Below, one piece after another: positions 1-5,974 of a stretch of DNA of 10,515 bases. The DNA lies in assembly GCA_016875665.1 (NCBI GenBank), contig VGPA01000034.1, forward strand, positions 1-10,515, written 5' to 3'. Source of the DNA: Chloroflexota bacterium. GTDB lineage: Bacteria; Chloroflexota; Limnocylindria; P2-11E. The position numbers were made by a program, and so were the translations under genes. Below the pieces are notes generated by a model, which saw only the letters and a program-made list of their open reading frames with translations, was not told where the DNA came from and did no database searches. Numbering within the stretch: position 1 is the stretch's first letter; every line of letters begins with the position of its first letter.

Positions 1-240
1 TACTTCGACTTCGAGACGGGCGAGCCGCGCCGCATGGGGACCGGGATCCCGCGTCTGCGCGTGGGCGAGGAACGGGTCTGGGGGTTCGAGATCTGGTGGC
101 GACCCGATCCCGAGCAGGCCGGCATGACCGATGAGGACAAAGCGGAGCTCGAATCTTCGCGGCGTCTGCTGAGAGGGCTCATCCGCGACACGCGACGCCA
201 GCCGCGCTTCAGCGGCGGCCGCCCGCCGATCACGCTCTAG
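1..240 (+). CDS. 3' end of an unrecognised protein (partial)
   Basis: The reading frame is open from the first base of the window and closes with TAG at 238-240, giving 79 visible codons. An internal ATG at 34 exists, but the codons before it read naturally (YFDFETGEPRR), so the gene most likely starts upstream of the window. The visible part is hydrophilic and rich in Arg, Glu and Trp, with the stretch WGFEIWWRPDPEQAG in the middle and a basic, probably disordered tail. There is no signal peptide, membrane segment or motif that I can assign. It could be the C-terminus of a DNA-binding or nuclease-type protein, but nothing in the sequence proves that. It is followed after 36 nt by the tRNA-Cys gene on the same strand. 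Confidence 0.6.
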   Translation, partial: YFDFETGEPRRMGTGIPRLRVGEERVWGFEIWWRPDPEQAGMTDEDKAELESSRRLLRGLIRDTRRQPRFSGGRPPITL

Positions 241-273
241 AAGGACGGACCGCTCCCCCTAGAATCGTCCTTC
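240..273 (+). terminator. inverted repeat after the first gene, possible weak terminator
   Basis: An 8-bp perfect inverted repeat (GAAGGACG at 240-247, CGTCCTTC at 266-273) starts on the last base of the stop codon. The loop is 18 nt and there is no T-run after it. The loop also contains the putative -10 box of the tRNA gene, so the element may act as a terminator, a regulatory hairpin or be fortuitous. Confidence 0.3.
260..265 (+). promoter_or_regulatory. probable -10 box of the tRNA-Cys gene
   Basis: TAGAAT matches the sigma-70 -10 consensus at five of six positions and would start transcription about 5 nt before the mature tRNA 5' end. No convincing -35 box is found 16-18 nt upstream, where the coding end of the previous gene lies. 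Confidence 0.45.
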
Positions 274-276
274 CCC

Positions 277-347
<71 letters not shown>

Positions 348-357
348 CAGTGAGCAA

Positions 358-377
358 GAGCCCGTGAATACGGGCTC
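358..377 (+). terminator. hairpin 10 nt after tRNA-Cys, likely terminator
   Basis: A perfect 8-bp stem (GAGCCCGT at 358-365, ACGGGCTC at 370-377) closes a GAAT tetraloop 10 nt after the tRNA end. There is no following T-run, so it may be a weak or factor-assisted terminator. A second inverted repeat, GCGAGCGA at 378-385 with TCGCTCGC at 410-417, follows at once. Confidence 0.5.
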
Positions 378-421
378 GCGAGCGACCCGGCCCATCACCG
401 AAGACCGGATCGCTCGCGCGA

Positions 422-442
422 GTAGCCACATCCGTAGCCACA
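422..442. repeat. tandem copy of GTAGCCACA next to the integrase remnant
   Basis: Two identical 9-mers, GTAGCCACA at 422-430 and 434-442, are 12 bp apart. They lie between the tRNA gene and the integrase stop codon, where integrase or excisionase arm sites often occur. A related 7-mer, GTAGCCA, also occurs inside the tRNA at 283-289, which may be chance. Confidence 0.35.
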
Positions 443-447
443 AACGG

Positions 448-912
448 TCAGACAGCCCCGGCCATGCGCCGGTCCATGACGGACGCGACCCGACCGGTCG
501 GCGCGTGACGAAGCCGTGCGTAGAACTTCTCGGTCGTCGCCGACCGGGTGTGCTCGAGGAGCGCGCTGATCTCGGCCATCGGCACGCCCTGCGACAGCAG
601 GTAGGTCGCCGCGCTCGCGCGGAGCGTCTGCGGGGTCGCCCACTCGGGCAGCCCTGCCGCGTCCGCGAGCCGCCGGAAGCGCCGGTCGATGTCGGTGCCC
701 GAGAACCCGCCACCGGGACGACGGCTCGGGCGGCTGTAGCCCGCGAACGAGTGCGTGGACGGCGGCACCCACTCGATCGCGCCGTAAGTGAAGACGAGCC
801 CCTGCGGGTTCGACCACCGCGACCCGGCGAGCAACTGCTGCTCTTTCTGACGGACGCGCCGCGCCTGAAGGTGAGGAACGATGAACGCGGGCATGTTGCA
901 TAAGGCGGTCAT
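448..912 (-). pseudogene. tyrosine recombinase (phage-type integrase), C-terminal remnant
   Basis: The 154 codons read as the C-terminal half of a tyrosine recombinase catalytic domain. An N-terminal part like NMPAFIVPHLQARR resembles the segment after the beta-strand lysine. Next come FRRLADAAGLPEWATPQTLRASAATYLL, which carries the box II arginine (LRAS), then the LEHT box, and finally EKFYARL with the nucleophile tyrosine. The family usually has 350-400 residues. Missing here are the arm-binding domain, the core-binding domain, the first catalytic Arg and the catalytic Lys, and the usual box II His is Gln (QTLR). Translating upstream of 912 in the same frame gives unrelated sequence, and I found no continuation in the other frames. 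The gene is therefore truncated, with a breakpoint near 905-935, and is probably inactive. It points toward the tRNA-Cys 3' end, the standard geometry of a tRNA-integrated element. Confidence 0.75.
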
Positions 913-1037
913 GCCAGGCGAGAGGCCTCGTCCTGTTCGACTTGTTGCGGCGGCGAGCGCGGTCGGCGTGCGAGCGCCGCAGGAAGCGGCGAGACTATAG
1001 GCAGCGCGTGCTCACAGACGCAGTACGGAGGGGTTCG
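913..1037. other. intergenic region between integrase scar and hydrolase gene
   Basis: This 125-bp stretch should hold the breakpoint of the lost element and the promoter of the next gene. A TATAGG hexamer at 996-1001 could be a -10 box, but there is no matching -35. I saw no copy of the tRNA 3' end here that would mark an attachment-site repeat. Confidence 0.35.
1027..1033 (+). promoter_or_regulatory. strong Shine-Dalgarno site fixing the GTG start at 1038
   Basis: GGAGGGG ends 4 nt before the GTG at 1038, with the GGAGG core 6 nt away. It decides this start over the in-frame ATG at 942. The 32 codons that ATG would add are mostly Arg-rich and overlap the integrase scar. Confidence 0.75.
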
Positions 1038-1952
1038 GTGCGACTCGTTCGATCGGCCGCGATCCGGATCGGTGCCGTCGTTCTCGGCCTCGCACTCCTG
1101 CTCGCGCTCTCCGTGGCGGTCGACTACGCGCTCGGCGCGAACCGGATCCTGGACGTCACCAACGTGGAGGTGCCCGGGTCGGGGGACGGCTCGACCCTGC
1201 GCGCGTACGTCGCGCGACCGAGCCAAGGCGGTCCGCGCCCGATCATCCTGATGATCCACGAGTTCTACGGTTTGAACGGCTCGATCACCGGCAAGGCGGA
1301 CCTGCTGGCGCGCGAAGGGTACTTCGTGGTGGCGGTGGACACGTTCCGCGGATCGACCACTTCATGGATCCCGCGCGCGATCATCCAGACGATCACGGCG
1401 AACCCGGAGGTGGTGAACCGGGACATCGATGCGGTGGCGCGATGGGCGAAAGCCCAGCCGGGCGCGGACCCGTCCCGTGTGGCCATCCTGGGGTTCTGCT
1501 ACGGCGGACGCACCTCGCTTCTGTACACGCTGCACAACCCCTCCGTCGCGGCGACGGTCGTCTTCTACGGCAACCCCGAGACCGACGCGCAGAAGCTGAA
1601 GGTGATCAAAGGTCCGGTGCTCGGCATCTTCGGCGGCGCCGACGCCTCGATACCTTCGGGTCGGGTCGATGCCTTCCGTGCCGGACTCCAGGCCGCCGGG
1701 GTCCCGGGGCGGGTGACCGTGTACGACGGTCAGCCGCACGGATTCGTGGTCGACGCGGCGGGGGTGCAGGCGGGCGGCGCTCAGGCCCAGGCGTGGAGCG
1801 AAATGGTCCGCTTTCTCCGGGAGAGCCTGGTCGCGCCCCGCGCCGGCCTGGCGGCCGGCGACGAGCGCGCGGCCTCGTCGCCAACCGCGCTCTCGCAGGT
1901 GCTCGCGCTTGCGATCGAGCACCTGCGCAGCGCCCGCTCCCACGTGCACTGA
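1038..1952 (+). CDS. membrane-anchored dienelactone hydrolase family protein
   Basis: 304 residues. An N-terminal hydrophobic segment at about 11-29, preceded by arginines, is a signal anchor or uncleaved signal peptide, so the catalytic domain should face the outside. The rest is an alpha/beta hydrolase of the dienelactone hydrolase family. The nucleophile elbow is GFCYGG with Cys154, the acid is Asp202 in GGADASIP, and the base is His234 in QPHGF. Glu75 in HEFYG corresponds to the Glu that activates the Cys in carboxymethylenebutenolidase. With the full Cys-Asp-His set the enzyme is probably active on esters or lactones. The true substrate cannot be read from the sequence, and there are no aromatic-degradation genes nearby to support the classic role. 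The last 40 residues, after the fold, are Ala/Arg-rich. The gene is monocistronic and converges on the minus-strand hydrolase, whose stop lies 55 nt away. Confidence 0.9.
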   Translation: MRLVRSAAIRIGAVVLGLALLLALSVAVDYALGANRILDVTNVEVPGSGDGSTLRAYVARPSQGGPRPIILMIHEFYGLNGSITGKADLLAREGYFVVAVDTFRGSTTSWIPRAIIQTITANPEVVNRDIDAVARWAKAQPGADPSRVAILGFCYGGRTSLLYTLHNPSVAATVVFYGNPETDAQKLKVIKGPVLGIFGGADASIPSGRVDAFRAGLQAAGVPGRVTVYDGQPHGFVVDAAGVQAGGAQAQAWSEMVRFLRESLVAPRAGLAAGDERAASSPTALSQVLALAIEHLRSARSHVH

Positions 1953-1995
1953 CCTCGATCGACGGCGAGGCGCTCGCTTCGGCGGGGCGCGAGGG

Positions 1996-2010
1996 TGACC
2001 GGCGCGGTCA
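1996..2010. terminator. short inverted repeat between convergent genes
   Basis: TGACC (1996-2000) and GGTCA (2006-2010) form a 5-bp stem with a GGCGC loop in the 55-bp convergent gap; the right arm includes the stop codon of the minus-strand hydrolase. It has no T-run and is short. It is the only terminator-like element I see between these genes. Confidence 0.25.
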
Positions 2011-2622
2011 GGGCGCGCGGCCGCGCGATCCGAGCGATGCGAGCAGCTCCGCCGTGGCCGACGCGGCGAGATCCCACTGGGACTCGGCGCTGATCAGCGC
2101 CGTCCGCAGCTCCGGCGGTGCCTCATAGGCTCCGAACTGCGGATGGTCCCCGCCCTCGATGACCCCGTAGCGCGTGTCATCGGGGAGCAGGGGGCGGGCC
2201 TGCCGAACGCCGTCGAGCGCCGCGTCGCGGGACCCGCAGACGGAGAGCACCCGCACGCCGCTCGTCCGCAGCGCGTCGTTCGATGGGTACGCGGCCCACA
2301 GGACCAGACCCGCGACCTCTCCCGGGTGGGCGGCGGCGTACAGCGAAGCGGCGACCCCGCCGAGGGAGTGCCCGCCGACCGCCCAGTGCCGGATCTCGGG
2401 GTGCGCCCGGATCACCGCGCTCGCCGCGTCGGACTCGAGGATCGCGAGGTTGAGGCGAACCGGGACGATCACGACCAGATGGCCGCGCTGCGAGATGCGG
2501 CGCGCCAGCGGCGCGTAGGCGCGGGCATCGACGCGGCCGCCGGGGTACACCACCAGGCCGGACGCGGGCGACCCACCCGACGCCGGCGTGAACGTGATCC
2601 AGCGTCCGGTCTCCACGCGCAC
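2008..2622 (-). CDS. alpha/beta hydrolase, catalytic body of an interrupted gene
   Basis: 204 codons from a GTG at 2622. It is a compact alpha/beta hydrolase resembling PF12695-type proteins: YPGGRVDARAYAPLARRI near the N-terminus, nucleophile elbow GHSLGG with Ser86, acid Asp133 in CGSRD, and base His160 in EGGDHPQFG. The triad is complete, so the domain itself looks undamaged. The GTG at 2622 has no Shine-Dalgarno site. The same frame continues upstream to a GTG at 2751 that overlaps the stop of the carH-like gene (GTGA), interrupted only by one TGA at 2683-2685. The original protein was therefore probably 247 codons, with an N-terminal membrane segment. Either this is a pseudogene caused by one substitution or sequencing error, or a shortened cytosolic version is made. 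It is the second gene of a unit with the B12 regulator; its substrate is unknown. Confidence 0.65.
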   Translation of the reverse strand: MRVETGRWITFTPASGGSPASGLVVYPGGRVDARAYAPLARRISQRGHLVVIVPVRLNLAILESDAASAVIRAHPEIRHWAVGGHSLGGVAASLYAAAHPGEVAGLVLWAAYPSNDALRTSGVRVLSVCGSRDAALDGVRQARPLLPDDTRYGVIEGGDHPQFGAYEAPPELRTALISAESQWDLAASATAELLASLGSRGRAP

Positions 2623-2751
2623 GCGCTCGTCTGAGCGCAGCGCCGCCAGTCCCGCGGCGGTTGGGCCTGATGCCAGGAGCGCTCAGCCGAGGGAGCCGCT
2701 CGCTCCGAGCGCGAGCACGATCCCCGCGATCCTTCGCCTCACCGTCCTCAC
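2623..2751 (-). pseudogene. detached 5' segment of the hydrolase gene with in-frame TGA
   Basis: Read from GTG 2751 the segment gives a basic start (VRTVRRR), a hydrophobic run (IAGIVLALGASGSLG), then TGA at codon 23, then ALLASGPTAAGLAALRSDERV running straight into the hydrolase body with no frame change. A Trp codon (TGG) changed to TGA would give one continuous membrane anchor. The start overlaps the regulator stop by 4 nt, as at most other junctions in this window, which supports 2751 as the ancestral start. Confidence 0.6.
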
Positions 2752-3644
2752 CGTCGCGCAGCGTCTCCCGGCTGGCGCCGGTCGGCCGCGATCTCGAGCG
2801 CCGCCCGAACGGGTCCGTCCGTGAGGATCCGCGCCCCGACCTGGTGGGCGAACGCGGCCGTCGCGCCGGGGCCGGCGACGGCGAGGGGGAGCGACGCCGC
2901 GGCCCGCTTGACCTTGCGCCGCACCTTGTCGAGGAGTCGCGAGTCGGTCGCGAAGACCACCACCAGCGCCGGTTCGACCGCCTGGGCGGCCACCTCGACG
3001 TCCTCGATCGGCGTGTCCTGGCCGAGATACGCGATCCGCCATCCGCGGCGGTGCAAGACCGCTCCAAAGGCGATCAGACCGAGCTCGTGCCGCTCGCCCG
3101 GCGCGCAGGCCAGGAGCGCGCGCGGCCCCGGCCCGCGCTCCCAGCCACTGGCCTCCGCCAGAAGCCGTGCGCGGATCGCGTTCGCGGCGACGTGCTCCTG
3201 CGCCACGGTGATCTCGCCCCGCGCCCAGCCTTCACCGATTCGCGAGAGCGCTGGGAAGATCGCGACCTCCAACGCGCGCTCGAGCCCGAGCGAGGCGATG
3301 AGCGCGTCGATCTCCGCATGAATCACCCGCTCCTTGTAGGAGCGCAAGGCTTTGTCGAACCGGCGCGCGGCGGCATCCAGCGCGCTCGAGGAAAGGGGCA
3401 GGGGATCCTGCGACGTGCCCGCGGCGATCCGGGCCGCCTGGGCCGCGCCGACCCCATCGCGGATGAGCTCCTTCATCCGCAGGACGCGCAACTCGTCGCC
3501 CTGGCTGTACAGGCGAAAGCCGCCCGCGCTGCGCACCGGCCGGAGCAGCCGATAGCGACGCTCCCATGCTCGGAGCAGCTCGGGTGAAACGCCGGTTCGC
3601 CCAGCCAGCGCCCCGATGCGCAGGACCGCGTCCTTCGCCGCCAC
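2748..3644 (-). CDS. carH: CarH/LitR-type MerR regulator with B12-binding photosensory domain
   Basis: 298 residues. Residues 8-75 form a MerR helix-turn-helix (LRIGALAGRTGVSPELLRAWERRY). Residues 90-165 form the helical bundle that caps cobalamin, with the diagnostic W-x9-EH motif (Trp140, Glu150, His151). Residues 174-290 are a Rossmann-type B12 domain with ExHxxG (Glu184, His186, Gly189), His186 being the lower axial ligand. The spacings from Trp140 to His151 and on to His186 equal those I recall for Thermus CarH (W131, H142, H177). In that family adenosylcobalamin-bound tetramers repress in the dark, and light breaks the Co-C bond and releases DNA. The position after the Trp, His132 in Thermus, is Ala141 here. 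The GTG at 3644 is chosen because the frame begins as a normal MerR protein there and a TATAGT box lies 6 nt upstream, implying leaderless mRNA. The gene is divergent from the lipid operon, with the operator between them. Confidence 0.93.
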   Translation of the reverse strand: MAAKDAVLRIGALAGRTGVSPELLRAWERRYRLLRPVRSAGGFRLYSQGDELRVLRMKELIRDGVGAAQAARIAAGTSQDPLPLSSSALDAAARRFDKALRSYKERVIHAEIDALIASLGLERALEVAIFPALSRIGEGWARGEITVAQEHVAANAIRARLLAEASGWERGPGPRALLACAPGERHELGLIAFGAVLHRRGWRIAYLGQDTPIEDVEVAAQAVEPALVVVFATDSRLLDKVRRKVKRAAASLPLAVAGPGATAAFAHQVGARILTDGPVRAALEIAADRRQPGDAARR

Positions 3645-3650
3645 GCCATC

Positions 3651-3681
3651 ACTATACGTGGTCCGGACAATCCTTGGACAA
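3651..3681 (-). promoter_or_regulatory. putative promoter of the carH-like gene, leaderless
   Basis: On the minus strand TATAGT (3656-3651) is a five-of-six -10 box. TTGTCC (3681-3676) may serve as -35 with a long 19-nt spacer. The expected transcription start falls at or next to the GTG at 3644, so the message would have no 5' leader. The -35 part lies inside the repeat array, which predicts autorepression. Confidence 0.55.
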
Positions 3682-3691
3682 ACTATTGACA
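3664..3691. promoter_or_regulatory. candidate CarH operator: three ACA repeats at 11-bp spacing
   Basis: CGGACA (3664-3669), TGGACA (3675-3680) and TTGACA (3686-3691) are three direct repeats with a period of exactly 11 bp. ACA is invariant, and T three bases before it is present in two of three. The last copy is the -35 box of the plus-strand operon. Published CarH operators are, from memory, three 11-bp direct repeats containing T-N2-ACA and covering the -35 element, so this is a strong match in form, although the upstream A of that consensus is absent. Confidence 0.75.
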
Positions 3692-3714
3692 GACAGCCCG
3701 CCGCCGCCCATGCT
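3686..3714 (+). promoter_or_regulatory. promoter of the lipid-modification operon
   Basis: A perfect TTGACA at 3686-3691 is followed after 17 nt by CATGCT at 3709-3714, a weak -10 box. The transcript would start near 3721 and have a leader of about 65 nt before the first gene. A strong -35 buried in the operator plus a poor -10 suits a tightly repressed promoter. Confidence 0.6.
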
Positions 3715-3773
3715 TGATCCCGTTCCGTCGCGCGGCTTCCTGCCAGCGGTTGGCCTCGGGAGCGCGGCGGAGA

Positions 3774-3778
3774 AGGAG
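3774..3778 (+). promoter_or_regulatory. Shine-Dalgarno site of the first operon gene
   Basis: AGGAG lies 7 nt before the GTG at 3786. It selects this start over an in-frame ATG at 3714, which would lie inside the promoter's -10 region and could not be on the mRNA. Confidence 0.75.
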
Positions 3779-3785
3779 AGCAGCC

Positions 3786-5198
3786 GTGAGCCAACGCATC
3801 GTCGTCTCCCAGGTGGTCCCGCTGCCGCGGGAGGAGGTCTTCGACTTCTTCTCCCGCCCGGAGAACCTTGGACGCATCACTCCGCCCGACATGGGCTTCG
3901 TCCTGCGCAGCGGCGACGTGCAGATGCGCCGCGGCCTGCGGCTGTCCTACCGCGTGCGCCCCTTTGCGGGTTTGCCTGTCGGCTGGGTGAGCGAAATCAC
4001 CGAGTACGCGCCGGCCAGCCGCTTCGTCGACGTGCAGCGCGAAGGCCCCTACGCATCGTGGGTCCACCGGCATGAGTTCTCCGACGAAGAGATCGGTGGG
4101 GCTCCCGCCACCCGGGTCACCGATACCGTCGACTATGACCTGCCGTTCGGAATCGTCGGCGAGCTGGCTCGCGGGCTCGTCCGCCGGAGGCTGGTCTCGC
4201 TGTTCGACTACCGTCGCCGGGCCGTGGAGCGGCTGCTTCCCGCGGTCGTCCGGCGGAACGATTCGCTGCGCGTCGTCGTCGCGGGGGGGACCGGCTTCGT
4301 CGGCGGGGAGATCGCGCGGGAGCTGCATCGGCGCGGCGAGCGGGTCACGGTCCTCAGCCGCTCGCCCGAGCGCGCGCGTGCCGAGCTACCCGACGGGGTC
4401 TCCGTGGTGAGAGCCGACGTGTCCGACGACGGCTCCCTGCGCGGAGTCATGGACTTTGCCGACGCCCTGGTGATCAGCCTCGCCTTTCCGAACTCCCCGA
4501 TGGAGAACCCGCGCCGCGGCCACACCTTCGAGGCGGTCGACGCTGCGGGAACGGAGCGCCTCGTGGCGGAGGCGCGCCGCGTGGGTGTCCGGCGAGTCCT
4601 GTACGTCTCCGGTGCCGGCGCCGCACCCGACGCGAAGCGGCACTGGTTCCGCGCGAAGTGGCGGGCGGAGGAGGCCGTGCGGCGCTCGGGCCTGGAGTAC
4701 ACGATCCTGCGGCCGACGTGGGTGTACGGGCCCGATGACGTGGCGCTCAATCGCTTCCTCTCCTTCGCGCGGATCCTGCCTTTCGTGCCGCTGACCGGCG
4801 ACGGGCGCCAAGCGCTCGCACCCGTGTTCGTCTCCGACGTGGCGAGGCTCGCCGCGGATTCGCTTCGCGACCCCGCGGCGGTCAGCGGCGTGTTCGAAGT
4901 CGGCGGGCCCCAGACGCTCACCATGCGCGAAATCATCCGCGTGGCCCTCCGCGTCGCCGGCCTGCGCCGGCCGCTCCTTCCCGCGCCCGCGCCCCTGCTC
5001 AAGCTCGCCGCGTGGCCGCTGCAACTCCTCCCCGCGCCGCCGCTCACGCCGGCAGCCGTGGACTTCGTCAACCAGCCCGCGACGGTCGACGTGGGGCCTC
5101 TGCTGGCGCGGATGCCACGCCGGCTCACGCCGCTCGAGGAGGGTCTCGGCACCTACCTCGGTGCCGCGAAGCCCGAAGCCGTGGAGGTCGCACGATGA
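3786..5198 (+). CDS. SRPBCC domain fused to an NAD(P)-binding SDR-type protein
   Basis: 470 residues in two parts. Residues 1-155 resemble an SRPBCC (START/Bet v1-like) ligand-binding domain, beginning with the typical VVPLPREEVFDFFSRPENLGRI and continuing with beta-rich sequence (GWVSEITEYAPASRFVD). Such domains form a hydrophobic pocket for lipids or isoprenoids. Residues 161-455 are an atypical extended SDR: glycine motif GGTGFVG at 167-173, an acidic strand end (RADVSD, 209-214), VLYVSGAGA at 271-279, and YTILRPTWVYGP at 305-316. The canonical YxxxK catalytic pair is not evident, as in NDUFA9-like or NmrA-like SDRs, so it may bind NAD(P)H without classic dehydrogenase chemistry. As head gene of the operon it may bind or reduce a lipid intermediate (inference). 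It overlaps the next start by 4 nt (ATGA). Confidence 0.85.
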   Translation: MSQRIVVSQVVPLPREEVFDFFSRPENLGRITPPDMGFVLRSGDVQMRRGLRLSYRVRPFAGLPVGWVSEITEYAPASRFVDVQREGPYASWVHRHEFSDEEIGGAPATRVTDTVDYDLPFGIVGELARGLVRRRLVSLFDYRRRAVERLLPAVVRRNDSLRVVVAGGTGFVGGEIARELHRRGERVTVLSRSPERARAELPDGVSVVRADVSDDGSLRGVMDFADALVISLAFPNSPMENPRRGHTFEAVDAAGTERLVAEARRVGVRRVLYVSGAGAAPDAKRHWFRAKWRAEEAVRRSGLEYTILRPTWVYGPDDVALNRFLSFARILPFVPLTGDGRQALAPVFVSDVARLAADSLRDPAAVSGVFEVGGPQTLTMREIIRVALRVAGLRRPLLPAPAPLLKLAAWPLQLLPAPPLTPAAVDFVNQPATVDVGPLLARMPRRLTPLEEGLGTYLGAAKPEAVEVAR

Positions 5199-5974
5199 CG
5201 CTGCGCCTGGCAACCCTCAATGCGCTCCTGCTTGTGGTCATGCTCGTGCTCAACTCGCTCGCGAACCTGCTTCCGCTGAACGGCCGCACCACGGCCTTCA
5301 TCTCGGACTCCTTTCCGCTCGTGTTCGTTCCGGCCGGCTACGTCTTCGCCATCTGGGGGCTGATCTACCTGGGGGTCACCGGGCTCGTCGGCTACGCGCT
5401 GACGCCCGCCGGACGCCGCTCCGTCCGCTTGGGTGCTCTCGGTATCTGGCTGCCGGTGAACTTCGCGGCGAACGCGCTGTGGATCCTCGCCTGGCACTAC
5501 GGCGCCTACCTGGCGTCCCTGGTCCTCATGCTCACGATCCTCGTCTCGCTCAAGGCGATGCGCGCGCGCCTCGACGCGGTCGCCGGGGTGGAGCCGCCGA
5601 GCCGCCGCGACACCTGGCTGGTCCGAGCGCCGCTCAGCGTGTATCAAGGGTGGATCTCGGTCGCGACGATCCCGAACACCGCGGTCGTGCTGCTCTCCGC
5701 CGGGTGGAGCGGAGCGCCGTTCGCGCCGGAGGCCTGGGCCGCGCTGATGGTCGTGGTCGCCGCGGTGCTCAACCTCGTTATGGTGGTACGGCTCCGGGAT
5801 GTCGCCTTCGGCGCGGTCGGGGTGTGGGCCTTGGTCGGCACCTTCGCCCAGCAGCAGATCGCGTATCCGCCGTTCGCCCTGCTCAGCCTCGGCGCCGCGG
5901 CGGTGATCGCGCTCTCTATCGCGGCGACCATGGCGCTGCGACCGAGGTCCGCGCGTGTAGGAGGTGCCGCGTGA
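5195..5974 (+). CDS. TspO-like multipass membrane protein
   Basis: 259 residues, very hydrophobic. Probable membrane helices lie at about 5-25, 43-63, 82-100, 103-121, 148-169, 180-198, 203-220 and 225-246. The motif PAGYVFAIWGLIYLG at 46-60 and the Trp/Asn-rich LPVNFAANALWILAWHYGAY at 86-105 resemble tryptophan-rich sensory proteins (TspO/MBR), which bind tetrapyrroles and sterols. The protein is clearly longer than the usual 155-170 residues and five helices of TspO, so it is a distant or extended member. The ATG overlaps the previous stop (ATGA), and GGAGG at 5183-5187 provides the ribosome site with 7-nt spacing. A light- or tetrapyrrole-related role would fit a B12-photoreceptor operon, but this is inference. 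Without homology searching, the alternative is an uncharacterised transporter-like protein. Confidence 0.75.
   Translation: MTLRLATLNALLLVVMLVLNSLANLLPLNGRTTAFISDSFPLVFVPAGYVFAIWGLIYLGVTGLVGYALTPAGRRSVRLGALGIWLPVNFAANALWILAWHYGAYLASLVLMLTILVSLKAMRARLDAVAGVEPPSRRDTWLVRAPLSVYQGWISVATIPNTAVVLLSAGWSGAPFAPEAWAALMVVVAAVLNLVMVVRLRDVAFGAVGVWALVGTFAQQQIAYPPFALLSLGAAAVIALSIAATMALRPRSARVGGAA
5959..5964 (+). promoter_or_regulatory. consensus Shine-Dalgarno site for the DUF2177 gene
   Basis: AGGAGG lies 6 nt before the GTG at 5971, inside the end of the upstream gene. It is the only full AGGAGG at an operon junction, suggesting strong independent initiation here. Confidence 0.65.

Noticed and set aside
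364..903. Plus-strand 179-codon frame opposite the integrase remnant
   Set aside because: It reads as Arg/Pro-rich shadow sequence, while the minus strand has clear recombinase motifs.
942..1037. Upstream ATG extension of the dienelactone hydrolase gene
   Set aside because: The added residues are Arg-rich and unlike the family, while GTG 1038 has a strong ribosome site followed at once by the signal anchor.
2683..2685. TGA as a recoded Trp or Sec codon in the hydrolase gene
   Set aside because: All complete genes of the operon and the regulator end with TGA, so the code is standard. The site is in a plain hydrophobic segment with no sign of a selenocysteine context.
2748..4328. 526-codon minus-strand frame as a longer regulator
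   Set aside because: The part upstream of 3644 is antisense to the SRPBCC gene and crosses the divergent promoters; the MerR fold begins right after GTG 3644.
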